Origin: Pipra filicauda
Taxonomy: Eukaryota; Chordata; Aves; Passeriformes; Pipridae
Assembly: GCF_003945595.2 (NCBI RefSeq)
Contig: NW_024104415.1
Coordinates: 620,001 to 684,000 of the forward strand
Length of the DNA: 64,000 bases
Direction of reading: 5' to 3'
Positions 21,501 through 28,562 of this stretch are shown one piece after another. Numbering within the stretch: the first letter of the stretch is position 1; each line of letters begins with the position of its first letter. Under the pieces are notes generated by a model. That model did no database searches. It worked only from the letters and a program-made list of their open reading frames with translations, and was not told the DNA's origin. Position numbers and translations under genes: made by a program.

Positions 21501-23509
21501 GTCCCCAGATGCCAGCACAAACAGGGCTTTCTGATCCACACTTGCCTTTGGAACAAGCAGCTTTTTTAAACTTAGTAGCAAGAAACTACTAGAAAAGATG
21601 AAGTCTGGCTTCTCTGCACAGCACAGACCAAGGCATTTTATCTCATGAGTCAGTGGTGGGTTCAGTAACCTGCTCTTGAACCAGCTTTTAAAGAGAAAAA
21701 GAAAGGAAAAAAGCCAATCCTGATGAACTTCATATAGGTTCAGGCCTGCAAAACCAGAAAAACTGGGTTTATTTCAGTTTGTGCCAGAGATTCCTTTGTG
21801 ATAAAGAAGAAAGAGAATGAGGGAAACTGAAGTTTTCCAAAATTATGTTTAGTGGAATTTCTGTGGTTATTAGAAGCTGATAATTAGAGAGGCCACAAAG
21901 GCAAAGCACTGACAGGCACCAGGAACACGGAGTCTGCTTCCTGAGGAATGGCTGAAGGAATTCCTTCAATCTTTTTCAAATAGCCTAACTTTATTCTCCC
22001 AAAGAAGCACAACAAATTTTCAGAATGATGTGACTCTGGCTATCCACGGTCCTTCCCCAAGACCCCAACAGATGGGGGGAAGGGGATGAATCCCGGGGAA
22101 CTGGCCCTGCTCCGGGAAGTGGGGGTTTGGGTGGGGGATCCCCCGCAGTGCAGGACAGTCCTTCCCGGCCAGAGCAGGGCAACATTCCCACCCTGGAAAT
22201 GGCCAAAGCAGCCAGATCCATACAACCATCGTTACAAGGAGCTGGCGCACAACTCAGCTGCTTTCTAGTAAAAAAAAAAAAAAAAAATAAAAAAAAAAAT
22301 AAAATAAAAAAAAAAAAATGCAAAAAACCCCAAACCCCAGGACTGCCCCAAACCCGCTCTCCTCCATTTTCCTTCCTCCATCCCTCAGGGAAAGCTCCCG
22401 CCCGGAGGCAGCGAGAGGCAGCCCCCCATCGCAGGGCTGTGTCCCAATTCACATCCCTGCCTCCGGGAATGCTCAGGGATAAACACAATCTGGGCTTTAA
22501 AGTTCCCGGCGCGGAGGTTCGCGTGCGGAGCCGGGGGGGGGGCCCGGGAGCGAAGCTCCGGGGGGGACAGAGCTCGGGGGTGTCGGGGGTGGAAGGGAGG
22601 GATAAACCCCCTCCCCCAGCAGCCACGCGGGTTTTCCGTGAGCAGGAAAAAACCAAGGCCAAGCTTACAAGGATTTGAGCTCCTCCGGGAAGGGGATCGA
22701 AGGGGGGATCCCCCTGGAAGAGGATCGGGGGGTGGCCGGGGGGTCCCTCTTGGAAAGGGATCGGGGAGTGAGGGGGGTGTCCCTCCTAGACGAGGATCGG
22801 AGGGCAAAGAGGGGAAACAAGCCCGGACAAAGCGCGCGTGGAGCGGCGGCGCGGGGGGACCCAGAGCCGGGAAAACCCCCGCAGTCATTCCTCTTTTTCT
22901 TTTCTTTCCCCCCCCCCCCCCCTTTTTCTCCCTCTAAATTTTTATTATTATTTTTTGTTCTCCTCCTGGCAAGGGGGAGGTTTCCTCCCGCGGCCGGTTC
23001 GGAGGCCGAGGCACGGGGAGGGGCAGAGCCAAGAACGGCGGAAAAACCCTTTAAAAAATAAATTATTATTATTATTTTTGAAGACAACTTTGAAACGCGA
23101 GGCTCCCTGCGCGATCCGTCGCCATACTGAAGCTTTCCCCCTTCCCTCTTTCTTTAAGTGCGGGCTGAAACCAAGCCAAAAAAAAAAAAAAAAAAAAAAA
23201 GAGGAATCAACACAAAAACTTTTCCCTGCCCGTCTCCCCCCGCAGCACCCGCGGGACGGGCACAAAGGGCCCCGAGCCGGGATCGCTTCGCTACAAAAGC
23301 GGGTAATGAGATCATGGGCGCGAGTCAGCGATACTGTAACAAGCACTAAACAAGAGCGGAGCGAGGAGGAGGAGGAGGAAGGAAAGTGGCCCCCGGCACT
23401 CACCGATGAGCCCTCCCACCAGGAAGGCGATGACTTGGAACACGAGCAGGATGCCCCCGACGATGCAGAGCTTGCGGGTGCTCATGTTCTCGATGATAGC
23501 CCCGGCCAT
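439..23509 (-). CDS. WLS: WLS (Wntless/GPR177) Wnt cargo receptor, 10 of ~12 coding exons, 3' end off window
   Basis: WLS carries lipidated Wnt proteins from the ER and Golgi to the plasma membrane and is recycled by retromer. The coding exons, in transcript order, are 23404-23509, 11674-11946, 5210-5334, 4582-4743, 3603-3739, 3085-3253, 2810-2907, 2246-2309, 1815-1958 and 439-522 (minus strand). They join in phase to 454 codons, nearly collinear with vertebrate WLS. The start [10 protein letters not shown] is the family start. Residues ~16-36 form the first membrane helix. Residues ~37-230 are the lumenal Wnt-binding region, and hydrophobic helices follow from ~230. The endocytosis motif YEGL falls at residues 425-428 and is split by the last intron seen. 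The final helix, cytoplasmic tail and stop are missing because they lie left of base 1. All introns are GT-AG. Intron 1 is 11,457 bp and the introns toward the 3' end are mostly 0.2-1.3 kb. There are no frameshifts. Identification is secure; individual borders rest on consensus and phase. Confidence 0.97.
523..1814 (-). other. WLS intron 9
   Basis: 1,292 bp of unique sequence with GT-AG ends. No repeat or other gene was recognised. Bases 1-438 (start of the next intron) are likewise plain. Confidence 0.8.
1815..1958 (-). CDS. WLS: WLS coding exon 9 (residues 379-426)
   Basis: Exactly 48 codons. A long hydrophobic helix [17 protein letters not shown] is followed by [18 protein letters not shown] and ends HYE. 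The Tyr-Glu starts the YEGL sorting motif. The donor is GTAACT. Confidence 0.97.
2246..2309 (-). CDS. WLS: WLS coding exon 8 (residues 357-378)
   Basis: A 64-nt exon encoding [21 protein letters not shown]. The acceptor CTGCAG is clear. The donor is GTATCC, weak beyond the GT. The phase and the following ATGGCC of exon 9 make this the only consistent border. Confidence 0.92.
2387..2615 (-). mobile_element. CR1 LINE 3' fragment (WLS intron 7)
   Basis: Begins with the inverted CR1 end (AATCACAGAATCATAGAAT) and continues GAGCTGGAAGGGACCCACAA, typical of an older CR1 subfamily. The right edge fades into unique sequence. Confidence 0.8.
2810..2907 (-). CDS. WLS: WLS coding exon 7 (residues 325-356)
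   Basis: The peptide begins DQSERN, continues [19 protein letters not shown] and ends DMCE with two bases of Arg before GTGGGT. It is one membrane helix plus its cytoplasmic lead-in. Confidence 0.96.
3085..3253 (-). CDS. WLS: WLS coding exon 6 (residues 268-324)
   Basis: Encodes [36 protein letters not shown] and IIFCGEHMM: two membrane helices with the family's conserved loop. The acceptor is CTCCAG and the donor GTGGGT at 3084. Phase out is 0. Confidence 0.96.
3603..3739 (-). CDS. WLS: WLS coding exon 5 (residues 223-267)
   Basis: The peptide [18 protein letters not shown] leads into a strongly hydrophobic helix and WYWRRIT. It ends with two bases of a Lys codon before GTGAGT. It carries the first helix after the lumenal domain. 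Confidence 0.96.
4582..4743 (-). CDS. WLS: WLS coding exon 4 (residues 169-222)
   Basis: Exactly 54 codons, phase 0 at both ends. Landmarks are [20 protein letters not shown] and NIRLPVNE, ending GEIKDIRLV before GTGAGT. It is the end of the lumenal domain. Confidence 0.96.
5029..5165 (+). mobile_element. CR1 LINE internal fragment (WLS intron 3)
   Basis: Contains GCCTCTTCTCCCAGAGAGCAAG and GCCAGGGGAGGTTTAGGTTG, both from the CR1 region upstream of the 3' end. It fills a large part of this 466-bp intron. Confidence 0.8.
5210..5334 (-). CDS. WLS: WLS coding exon 3 (residues 127-168)
   Basis: The acceptor TTACAG ends at 5335. The peptide has [18 protein letters not shown] and ends KCTFGSPK before GTAAGG. 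Phase is 1 in and 0 out. It belongs to the lumenal domain. Confidence 0.96.
6078..6942 (+). mobile_element. CR1 LINE, ~865-bp 3' part with end of ORF2
   Basis: The longest CR1 copy here. It encodes the C-terminal end of the CR1 polyprotein (reverse transcriptase side) almost open, with one in-frame TGA at about 6288-6290 between two blocks. Recognisable phrases are [35 protein letters not shown] and [20 protein letters not shown]. The 3' untranslated tail ends near 6942. The 5' part is missing, as is usual for LINEs truncated during insertion. It lies in WLS intron 2, same orientation as the plus strand. Not functional. Confidence 0.92.
7700..7772 (+). mobile_element. CR1 3' tip (WLS intron 2)
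   Basis: A short piece with GTTGGACTCAATCTTAAAGG, then TTTTCCAACCTAAATGATTC, the last bases of a CR1. Confidence 0.75.
7976..8215 (+). mobile_element. CR1 LINE 3' fragment (WLS intron 2)
   Basis: Contains GATGGGATATTGGGAAGAAA, GTGAGGCCCTGGCACAGG and the GGTGTCCCTGCCCATG block, ending CCCAACCCAGTCCCTTCCAG. Together with 6078-6942 and 7700-7772 it makes a cluster of three same-strand copies. Confidence 0.9.
8216..10877 (-). other. WLS intron 2, unique part
   Basis: No CR1, RNA gene or supported ORF was seen. The composition is ordinary intronic. Confidence 0.6.
10878..11027 (+). mobile_element. CR1 LINE 3' fragment (WLS intron 2)
   Basis: Starts at the GGAAGGGTCCAAGGCCAGG block and ends with the typical GATTCTATGATTCCATGATA tip. 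Confidence 0.9.
11501..11613 (+). mobile_element. CR1 LINE fragment lacking its 3' tip, beside WLS exon 2
   Basis: Runs from AAGATGGGATACTGAGAAG through the GCCCTGGCACAGGTTGCCC block and stops at CCCCACCCCTGG. The exon 2 donor lies only about 60 bp further right. Confidence 0.85.
11674..11946 (-). CDS. WLS: WLS coding exon 2 (residues 36-126)
   Basis: The acceptor TTCACAG precedes 11946 and the donor GTGAGT starts at 11673. The exon encodes the first part of the lumenal domain, with landmarks [35 protein letters not shown] and [11 protein letters not shown]. It is the largest exon (273 nt). A CR1 fragment ends about 60 bp beyond its donor. Confidence 0.96.
13210..13278 (+). mobile_element. 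CR1 3' tip (WLS intron 1)
   Basis: GGTTAATGGTTGAGCTCAAT followed by TTTTCCAACCTAAAGGATT, an eroded CR1 end. Confidence 0.65.
13780..14300. promoter_or_regulatory. Candidate conserved non-coding element in WLS intron 1
   Basis: Repeat-free, with dense AT-rich homeobox-like and CATAAATA-type motifs and no homopolymer decay, next to an inverted CR1. This is an impression from texture only; no alignment was possible. Confidence 0.2.
14551..14860 (-). mobile_element. CR1 LINE 3' fragment (WLS intron 1)
   Basis: Inverted copy: GGAATGGTTTGGGTCGGGAG, then CCCCTGCCATGGGCAGGGAC, then ATTTCTTCCCAATATATCTG, into the region before the 3' end. Confidence 0.9.
15640..16200. promoter_or_regulatory. Candidate conserved non-coding element in WLS intron 1
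   Basis: Repeat-free apart from a short TA run (about 15949-15967). It contains a MEF2-like CTATTTTTTA, AATTTATCATGGGC, ATAGCATCACATATACCC and a GC-rich shoulder at 15715-15760 with a CCCGGCCCCGGGAG near-palindrome. It looks like constrained sequence but that is inference. Confidence 0.25.
15949..15968. repeat. TA dinucleotide microsatellite
   Basis: About ten TA units, imperfect at the edges. Confidence 0.85.
16500..16637 (+). mobile_element. CR1 LINE 3' fragment (WLS intron 1)
   Basis: AAGGCCAGGTTGGATGGGGC, the GGTGTCCCTGTCCATGGCAG block, and a tip ending ATTCTGTGACTCC. A few bases of the GGTCTAGTGG block are deleted. Confidence 0.9.
16638..19047 (-). other. WLS intron 1, mostly unique stretch
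   Basis: No gene recognised; only the short CR1 tip at 18590-18637. An AP-1 type TGACTCA occurs near 18285. The open frame at 17909-18364 has no family resemblance and no matching splice context. Confidence 0.5.
18590..18637 (-). mobile_element. CR1 3' tip (WLS intron 1)
   Basis: GTCATAGAACAGTTTGGGTTGGAAAG is a short inverted CR1 end. Confidence 0.6.
19048..19570 (-). mobile_element. CR1 LINE ~520-bp 3' fragment (WLS intron 1)
   Basis: Inverted. It starts GAATCATGGAATTGTTTAGG, has the CCAAGGCCACCACTAACCC block, and runs back into coding sequence (the reverse reading gives [18 protein letters not shown]). Same subfamily as 52183-52705. Confidence 0.9.
19571..22269 (-). other. WLS intron 1, unique stretch
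   Basis: No CR1 beyond 19570 and no supported gene. A short CAG run lies near 21342-21359. Confidence 0.5.
22270..22318. repeat. A-rich simple repeat
   Basis: Nearly pure A with isolated T's over 49 bp, in WLS intron 1. On the WLS strand it is a T-rich tract. Confidence 0.9.
22679..22806. repeat. Degenerate ~36-bp GC-rich minisatellite in WLS intron 1
   Basis: About 3.5 units built around AGGATCGGGG followed by a G run and GTCCCTC. The GGATCG core recurs four times (about 22694-22797). The plus strand is purine and G rich, so the transcribed RNA strand is C rich. Confidence 0.6.
22908..22922. repeat. C15 homopolymer
   Basis: Fifteen consecutive C's, read as G15 on the WLS coding strand, inside a pyrimidine-rich stretch. 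Run length may be inexact because such runs are hard to sequence. Confidence 0.85.
23178..23200. repeat. A23 homopolymer
   Basis: Twenty-three consecutive A's in the CpG-island shore. No LINE tail was found next to it. Confidence 0.9.
23404..23509 (-). CDS. WLS: WLS coding exon 1 (start codon, residues 1-35)
   Basis: ATG is at 23509-23507. The peptide begins [19 protein letters not shown] and runs through the first hydrophobic helix to VGGLI. The donor GTGAGT follows after one base of codon 36. The first intron separates the helix from the lumenal domain. Confidence 0.97.
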
Positions 23510-23860
23510 GCTGGCGGGGCGGGGGGCCCGGGGCGGGCTGTGCTGCGCTGTGCCCGGGCCGCGGGCAGCGGCAGCGGCCCCGCTCCGCCGCCCCAGCCGT
23601 GATTGTGCCGCCGCCCGCCGCCGGTGGCCCTTTAAAGGGGCTGCGGCGTCACGTGGCACCGCCGCCCCTCCCCGCGGCCTCGGCCCGCCCGGCACCGGGA
23701 ACGGGAGAGGGACCGGCACCGGGAGAGCACCGGGGACGGCGGAGGGACCGCCACCGGCACCGGGAACGGGAGAGAGCGGGACCGGGATCGGGAACGGGAC
23801 CGCGGGGACCGCCGCTCTCAGAGCCGGGAACGGCCCCGCCGGGGGAGCTCAGAGATCTCA
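23510..23860 (-). promoter_or_regulatory. WLS: WLS promoter and 5' UTR in a CpG island
   Basis: CpG dense and very GC rich. A TATA-like palindrome CCCTTTAAAGGG lies at 23628-23639, about 120 bp upstream of the ATG, which would place a start near 23600. A perfect CACGTG E-box lies at 23650-23655 (GTCACGTGGC context, suited to USF/MITF/TFE-type factors). The upstream part holds many degenerate GGGACCGG-like repeats. The start site is inferred, not seen. Confidence 0.6.
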
Positions 23861-23861
23861 C

Positions 23862-24182
23862 AGTGCCACCCCTGCCATGGGCACGGACACCTTCCACTAT
23901 CCCCGTCCAACCTGGCCTTGGACACTTCCAGGGATGGGGCAGCCACAACTTCTCCGGAAATTCCATCCCAGCCCCTCACCACCCTCTCAGGGAAGAATTC
24001 CTTCCCAATATCCCATCTAACCCTGCCCTCTGGCAGTGGGAAGTCATTCCTCCTTGTTCTGTCCCTCCAGGCCCTTGTCCCAAGTCCCTCTCCAGCTCTC
24101 TTGGAGCCCCTTTAGGCACTGGAAGGGGCTCTAGGGTCTCCCCAGAACCTTCTCTTCTCCAGGCTGAACAACCCAAAAACAC
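23862..24182 (-). mobile_element. CR1 LINE 3' fragment immediately upstream of the WLS promoter
   Basis: Inverted. It starts at the CCCCTGCCATGGGCACGGAC block, without the terminal tip, and runs to CTTCTCCAGGCTGAACAACC. It abuts the CpG island. Confidence 0.88.
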
Positions 24183-24450
24183 TATCACATTTTCTCCAAT
24201 TTTCTTCCACCCTATAGCTCTGAGCAATGCTTCATCAATCCTTCAGCATTACTGGGATTCATCCCAGTTGTTCACACCAAGCAGTTTACTCAGTTTTGCT
24301 CCCCTCCATTCATCCCCATCTCCCAGACATGGATGCTGTGTACCCATTCCACCCTCTGGAAAATGCTGGTCTCCTGCACTGAGCTCTGTTTACTCACATG
24401 TTCCTCTACACGACCCAGAACAAGCTCACCACCCCATGCTATCACCTGGT

Positions 24451-24720
24451 AGTAACAGGACAAGGGAAAATGGTTTTAAACTGAAGAAGGCTCCATCTAG
24501 ATTAGATATAAGGGAGTTTTTTACACTGAGGGTGGTGAGGCCCTGGCACAGGTTGTCCAGATGAGCTGTGGCTGCCCCATCCCTGAAAGTGTCCAAGGCC
24601 AGGTTGGATGGGGCTTGGAGCAACCTGGGATAGTGGAAGGTGTCCCTGCTCATGGCAGGGGGTGGAATGGGATGAGCTTTGAGGTCCCTTTCAACCCAAA
24701 CCATTCTGTGATTCTATGGG
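24451..24720 (+). mobile_element. CR1 LINE 3' fragment (intergenic)
   Basis: GACAAGGGAAAATGGTTTTA through GTGAGGCCCTGGCACAGG to the tip CCATTCTGTGATTCTATGGG. It faces away from the copy at 23862-24182. Confidence 0.92.
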
Positions 24721-25894
24721 TTTTAGCATTAATGCCTTCCAGCAATTTACTGGATACCACAAACACCTATGTTACACTTTACAGTTACATGTGGAATGAT
24801 GGATGCAGAATATCATCCTGTATGACTGAAACTAGATGGGGAGTTGACAAAAACACTCCTTGAGGACAAATAAGCCATGAAAGGAAACAACTGGTGACAA
24901 AAATATGGACAGGAATTATCAAAATAAAAGAGGGGTCAAATATGAAGAATCACAAACCATTAATGAACTGAAGCAAATAACAAAAAAAAAAAGTTTAGAA
25001 GAAACAAATGCAAAACCCCAACAGACATCAAAGTGAGATTGGAGCAGTGCTGGCAACCCTGTGTGGTGACCCCGTAGCTGAAACTCCCAGGCTTCATGTT
25101 CAGTTTTTCCAGGACACAGAGAACTCCGGGGTGCTGACCTGCCTTGCCCAGCCTCATGGGAGCCTTGTGCTCACTCTGACACAGGCCAACAGCACTAAAA
25201 ATGAACATAGGAATTCAGGAAAGAGCAGGGAAACAGAGGACACAGGGCTTGGCTTTTTGGGAAAGACCCCACCAGACCTTGACCAGTCAACATAGGAGCA
25301 CTAGAACTGTCCATGCTCGGTGTTTTGTTGATAGAAGTTTGGGAATAATATAAGTTGGGATAAAGGCATCAGTGATAACTGCAGGGACAGTTTAATCTCT
25401 TAGAGTATTGCAAGTTTAATGGTTTTTTTAGTTTAGTTTTAGCTTTACTTTCACATTACAGTTCTGACTTCATTGTTAAAAATAGCTCTTAATGGCCAAG
25501 TCCTTGCAGCCATTATGAACCCACTCGGATCAGTCACATGGACGTGCTTCCAAAAATCAAAGCCTCTTAGTGGCTTTTTGCCAACACAATTAAAGACTTA
25601 AAATACCAAATACTTTATACTGAAATAAAATAAAAAAATCCCACATGGAACAATTGCTATTATAAAGGCTTCTTTTGAAATATCTAATAATAATTTTTTG
25701 GATGCCTGTCTAACACAGTGTTGATTCTGAGTGATGATTTTTGCTATTTTCTCTGTTGGGAATGGGACAAGCTTTTGAATTATGTTTGTTCCCTCACAGT
25801 CTATAACCACTGCCGACAAGGAGAGAGTCATACAAGTCCAGGCCACTCTTTGAGGTCCCAGTTATCCAAACGCAGGGAGCTGTGTGACCCCAAA

Positions 25895-26053
25895 CATAGA
25901 ATCATGGAATGGTTTGGGTTGGAAGAGACCTTAAAACTCATTTCATTCCATGGGCAGGGATACCTTCCATTAGACCAGGTTGCTCCAAGCCCCACCCAAC
26001 CCGGCTTTGAACACTTCCAGGGATGGGGCAGCCACAGCTTCTCTGGGCAACAT
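25895..26053 (-). mobile_element. CR1 LINE 3' fragment (intergenic)
   Basis: CATAGAATCATGGAATGGTT to CAGCTTCTCTGGGCAAC, inverted, with a short deletion in the middle block. Confidence 0.9.
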
Positions 26054-27527
26054 CTTTGGAGCCACAAGTGCCACTAAATCCAATCTGCCTTAATGACTCT
26101 ACAAAAGTTACACGGGGCAATATTCTGTGAAATGTCCCGTTTGTTCTAAGCAATTTATTTCTGGGACAAAAATGTAAGAGGTAGGGCTCAGATCCTGCCA
26201 TCAGAAAAAAAAATCCGAAGTGAAAAAAGCAAAATAAGTAAACCACAGGAAACAATCCTTCACATTTATAAGGCACTTTCCATTTCTACTCCCTTCCTAC
26301 ATCTTTAATACTACAAAGTTTGGAGACATTAATCACATGTGACTTTTGACACGTGTTCAAGGGGCGTAGAGAGCACATTCCAAAGTGACCACACACAGAA
26401 TGGCACCAGAGAGGAACCAACCATGCTTTCCAGCTGTTCACAAATCAGAATTCCTGTCTCTGAAAGGTCTCCAGAATCAACCGTCTGGGAACTCATCCAC
26501 TTGCTGCTTCTGACATTATTTTTCCTGCCTGCTTTAGGCTGTTTGGAAAGCTCAGCTTTTAAAATAGCTGTGCCAGGGTCAGCCCCAGGCAGGAGGAGGA
26601 GCTTTCCACAGAGAACTCTTGGCAGGGCTGGGCCTAGAGCCCAGATTTTCAAAGGGCTTTTGCTGCCTAAAGCTGTGGGTAAGGGCTCAGTGGGAATTCC
26701 ACAAGCTCCTAAGGTTTGGTGCTGCATGCCTGTACTACAAGTTACTGGAGAACTTCTGAGGAAAATTTCTTTGGATGCTCAGTTTGCACACAGAACTACC
26801 TCTCGAAGTTTTGCTATTTCTTCTCCTCTTGCCCATGTCACTTGGATGGTTAATAGGAATAATTTGGGAAAAAAAAGTCAGAAATTAACAATCTTTTCCA
26901 AATACAACTGTAAAAGGATATATGGACTCTGGTTTTCAGGGTGTTGCTTGATCTACAACTGCAGGTTCTTGTTTGGTTTGGGATACACCTGAAACATTAC
27001 AAAATTCCTCATAATAGTAAATAAGGTGCAGTTTGAAAATTATTGAAAGTGTTCAAAAGCCCTGTTTATTTCTTAGTATTAACTGCTTTTAAAGGTAAAT
27101 TCCTAGTTCTGTTCTCCTGCAAATACTGATAACACGGAAAATGTTCTCACCGTTTTTTGTTATTTCCAGCACACGGATGGTGAAGAACATTTTCTCTTTG
27201 TAAGAAAAGCCTTTTCCATGGTTTATTAAGGTACCCAAATGTAAAACTTAGTGCAAACAGATCAAAACCAGTGTGTGGGGATTGAGATTGGTGAGAGGGC
27301 AGAGATATACAACTTGTAAGTGCCCACTGTGGTTGGGATTAGGAAGAAAATCGACAGGAATGCAGTGTTTCATCTCAAGCAGCCCCACTCTAGACTGCAA
27401 ATATTGTGAGTGATTTCCAAGCCTCACTGTAGTTCAAGGCAAACATTAATTCACGGATTAGGAACCAGGAAAGCTAAATTTTGCCACTGTTCCTACATCT
27501 GGGAACTCAGAGCTAGACTTAATATTT

Positions 27528-27800
27528 CATAGAATCACAGAATTCTTCAGGTTGGAAAAGTCCTCCCAGACCATCGAGTCCAACCTCTGCCTGATCCCCA
27601 CCTTGTCACCCAGCCCAGAGCACTGAGTGCCATGTCCAGTCGTTCCTTGGACACCTCCAGGGGTGGGGACTCCACCACCTCCCTGGGCAGCCCCTCCAGT
27701 GCCTGAACACCCTTTCCAGGAAGAAATTCTTCCTGAAGTCCAATCTGAACCTCCCCAGGTGCAGCTTGAGGCCATGTCCTCTTGTCCTGTCACTTGTTAC
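27528..27800 (-). mobile_element. CR1 LINE 3' fragment, older subfamily (intergenic)
   Basis: CATAGAATCACAGAATTCTT, CCATCGAGTCCAACCTCTGC and GACACCTCCAGGGGTGGGGA. The wording differs from the common copies and fits a different CR1 subfamily. Confidence 0.9.
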
Positions 27801-28000
27801 CCAACATGAGACCTTTTACTGAAGTGCCACACATCCTGCAAGGTCTGAGATTTCATGCTGCTCTTCAGGCATTAAATATGCAGCCCAAAGCTCCATCTCT
27901 GCCAGGAGTCACAGACTCCTCACATAATTTCTTTGATAACAATATGGCAAGAAAGAAAAGAACATTTTGTAAGGGAACTACCCAGCCACCCTGATTTTAA

Positions 28001-28092
28001 TCATAGAATCACAGACTGCTTTGCGTTAGAAGTGACCTTAAAGATCATCTCATTCCAGCCCCCTGCCATGGGCAGGAAACCTTCCACTAGAA
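28001..28092 (-). mobile_element. CR1 3' tip (intergenic)
   Basis: TCATAGAATCACAGACTGCT to CCATGGGCAGGAAACCTTCC. About 90 bp, inverted. Confidence 0.85.
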
Positions 28093-28449
28093 TCTGAATC
28101 TTTAATCTTAAAGCACACAACGACCACAAACAGTTGAGAACAGAAGACCTACACAGAACTCCCCAAACACACACTCCCCGTCGTTCTGCACTTACTGGAC
28201 TCCTCAGCAGAACTGGGAGGGTGACACTGTCCAGCTTAGGTCCTTCAGAGCCACTGTCTCCACTCCACAGTCCCTGTCCTGGGCTTCCTCAGTGAGGAAC
28301 TGGGCAAGCAAAGCTACAGCTCATCAGGTGGGGACCAGCATCTAAAAAACATTGAAAGAACAGTCCCTGACAACTCTCCTGATGGCTTTTCTCTGATATG
28401 CTTTCCATCAGGTGACAAAGCTTTTCTCACGTAAGGATGAAGCTTCAGT

Positions 28450-28562
28450 AGAGTCACAGAATGGTTTAGTTGGAAAGGACCTGTGAGACCATCAACTCCA
28501 ACCATTCCCCCAGCACTGCCAAGGCCACCACTAACCCATGTCCCAAAGTGCCACGTCTACAA
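28450..28562 (-). mobile_element. CR1 3' fragment (intergenic)
   Basis: AGAGTCACAGAATGGTTTAG with the CCAAGGCCACCACTAACCC block, as in 19048-19570. Confidence 0.85.

Larger units (their letters stand above)
22500..23403. other. GC-rich 5' end of WLS intron 1 (CpG island shore)
   Basis: This stretch just inside intron 1 has high CpG and unusual composition: long G runs, a C15 run at 22908-22922, an ATT/ATA tract near 23057-23079 and an A23 run at 23178-23200. It fits the downstream half of the promoter CpG island. I see no exon in it. Confidence 0.5.

Noticed and set aside
22127..22678. 183-codon plus-strand frame with a Lys-rich middle
   Set aside because: The middle is the A-rich repeat at 22270-22318; the flanks are not protein-like.
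23599..24564. 321-codon plus-strand open frame across the WLS promoter
   Set aside because: It is antisense to the CpG island and then runs through a CR1 copy. GC-rich sequence gives long chance frames; there is no family resemblance.
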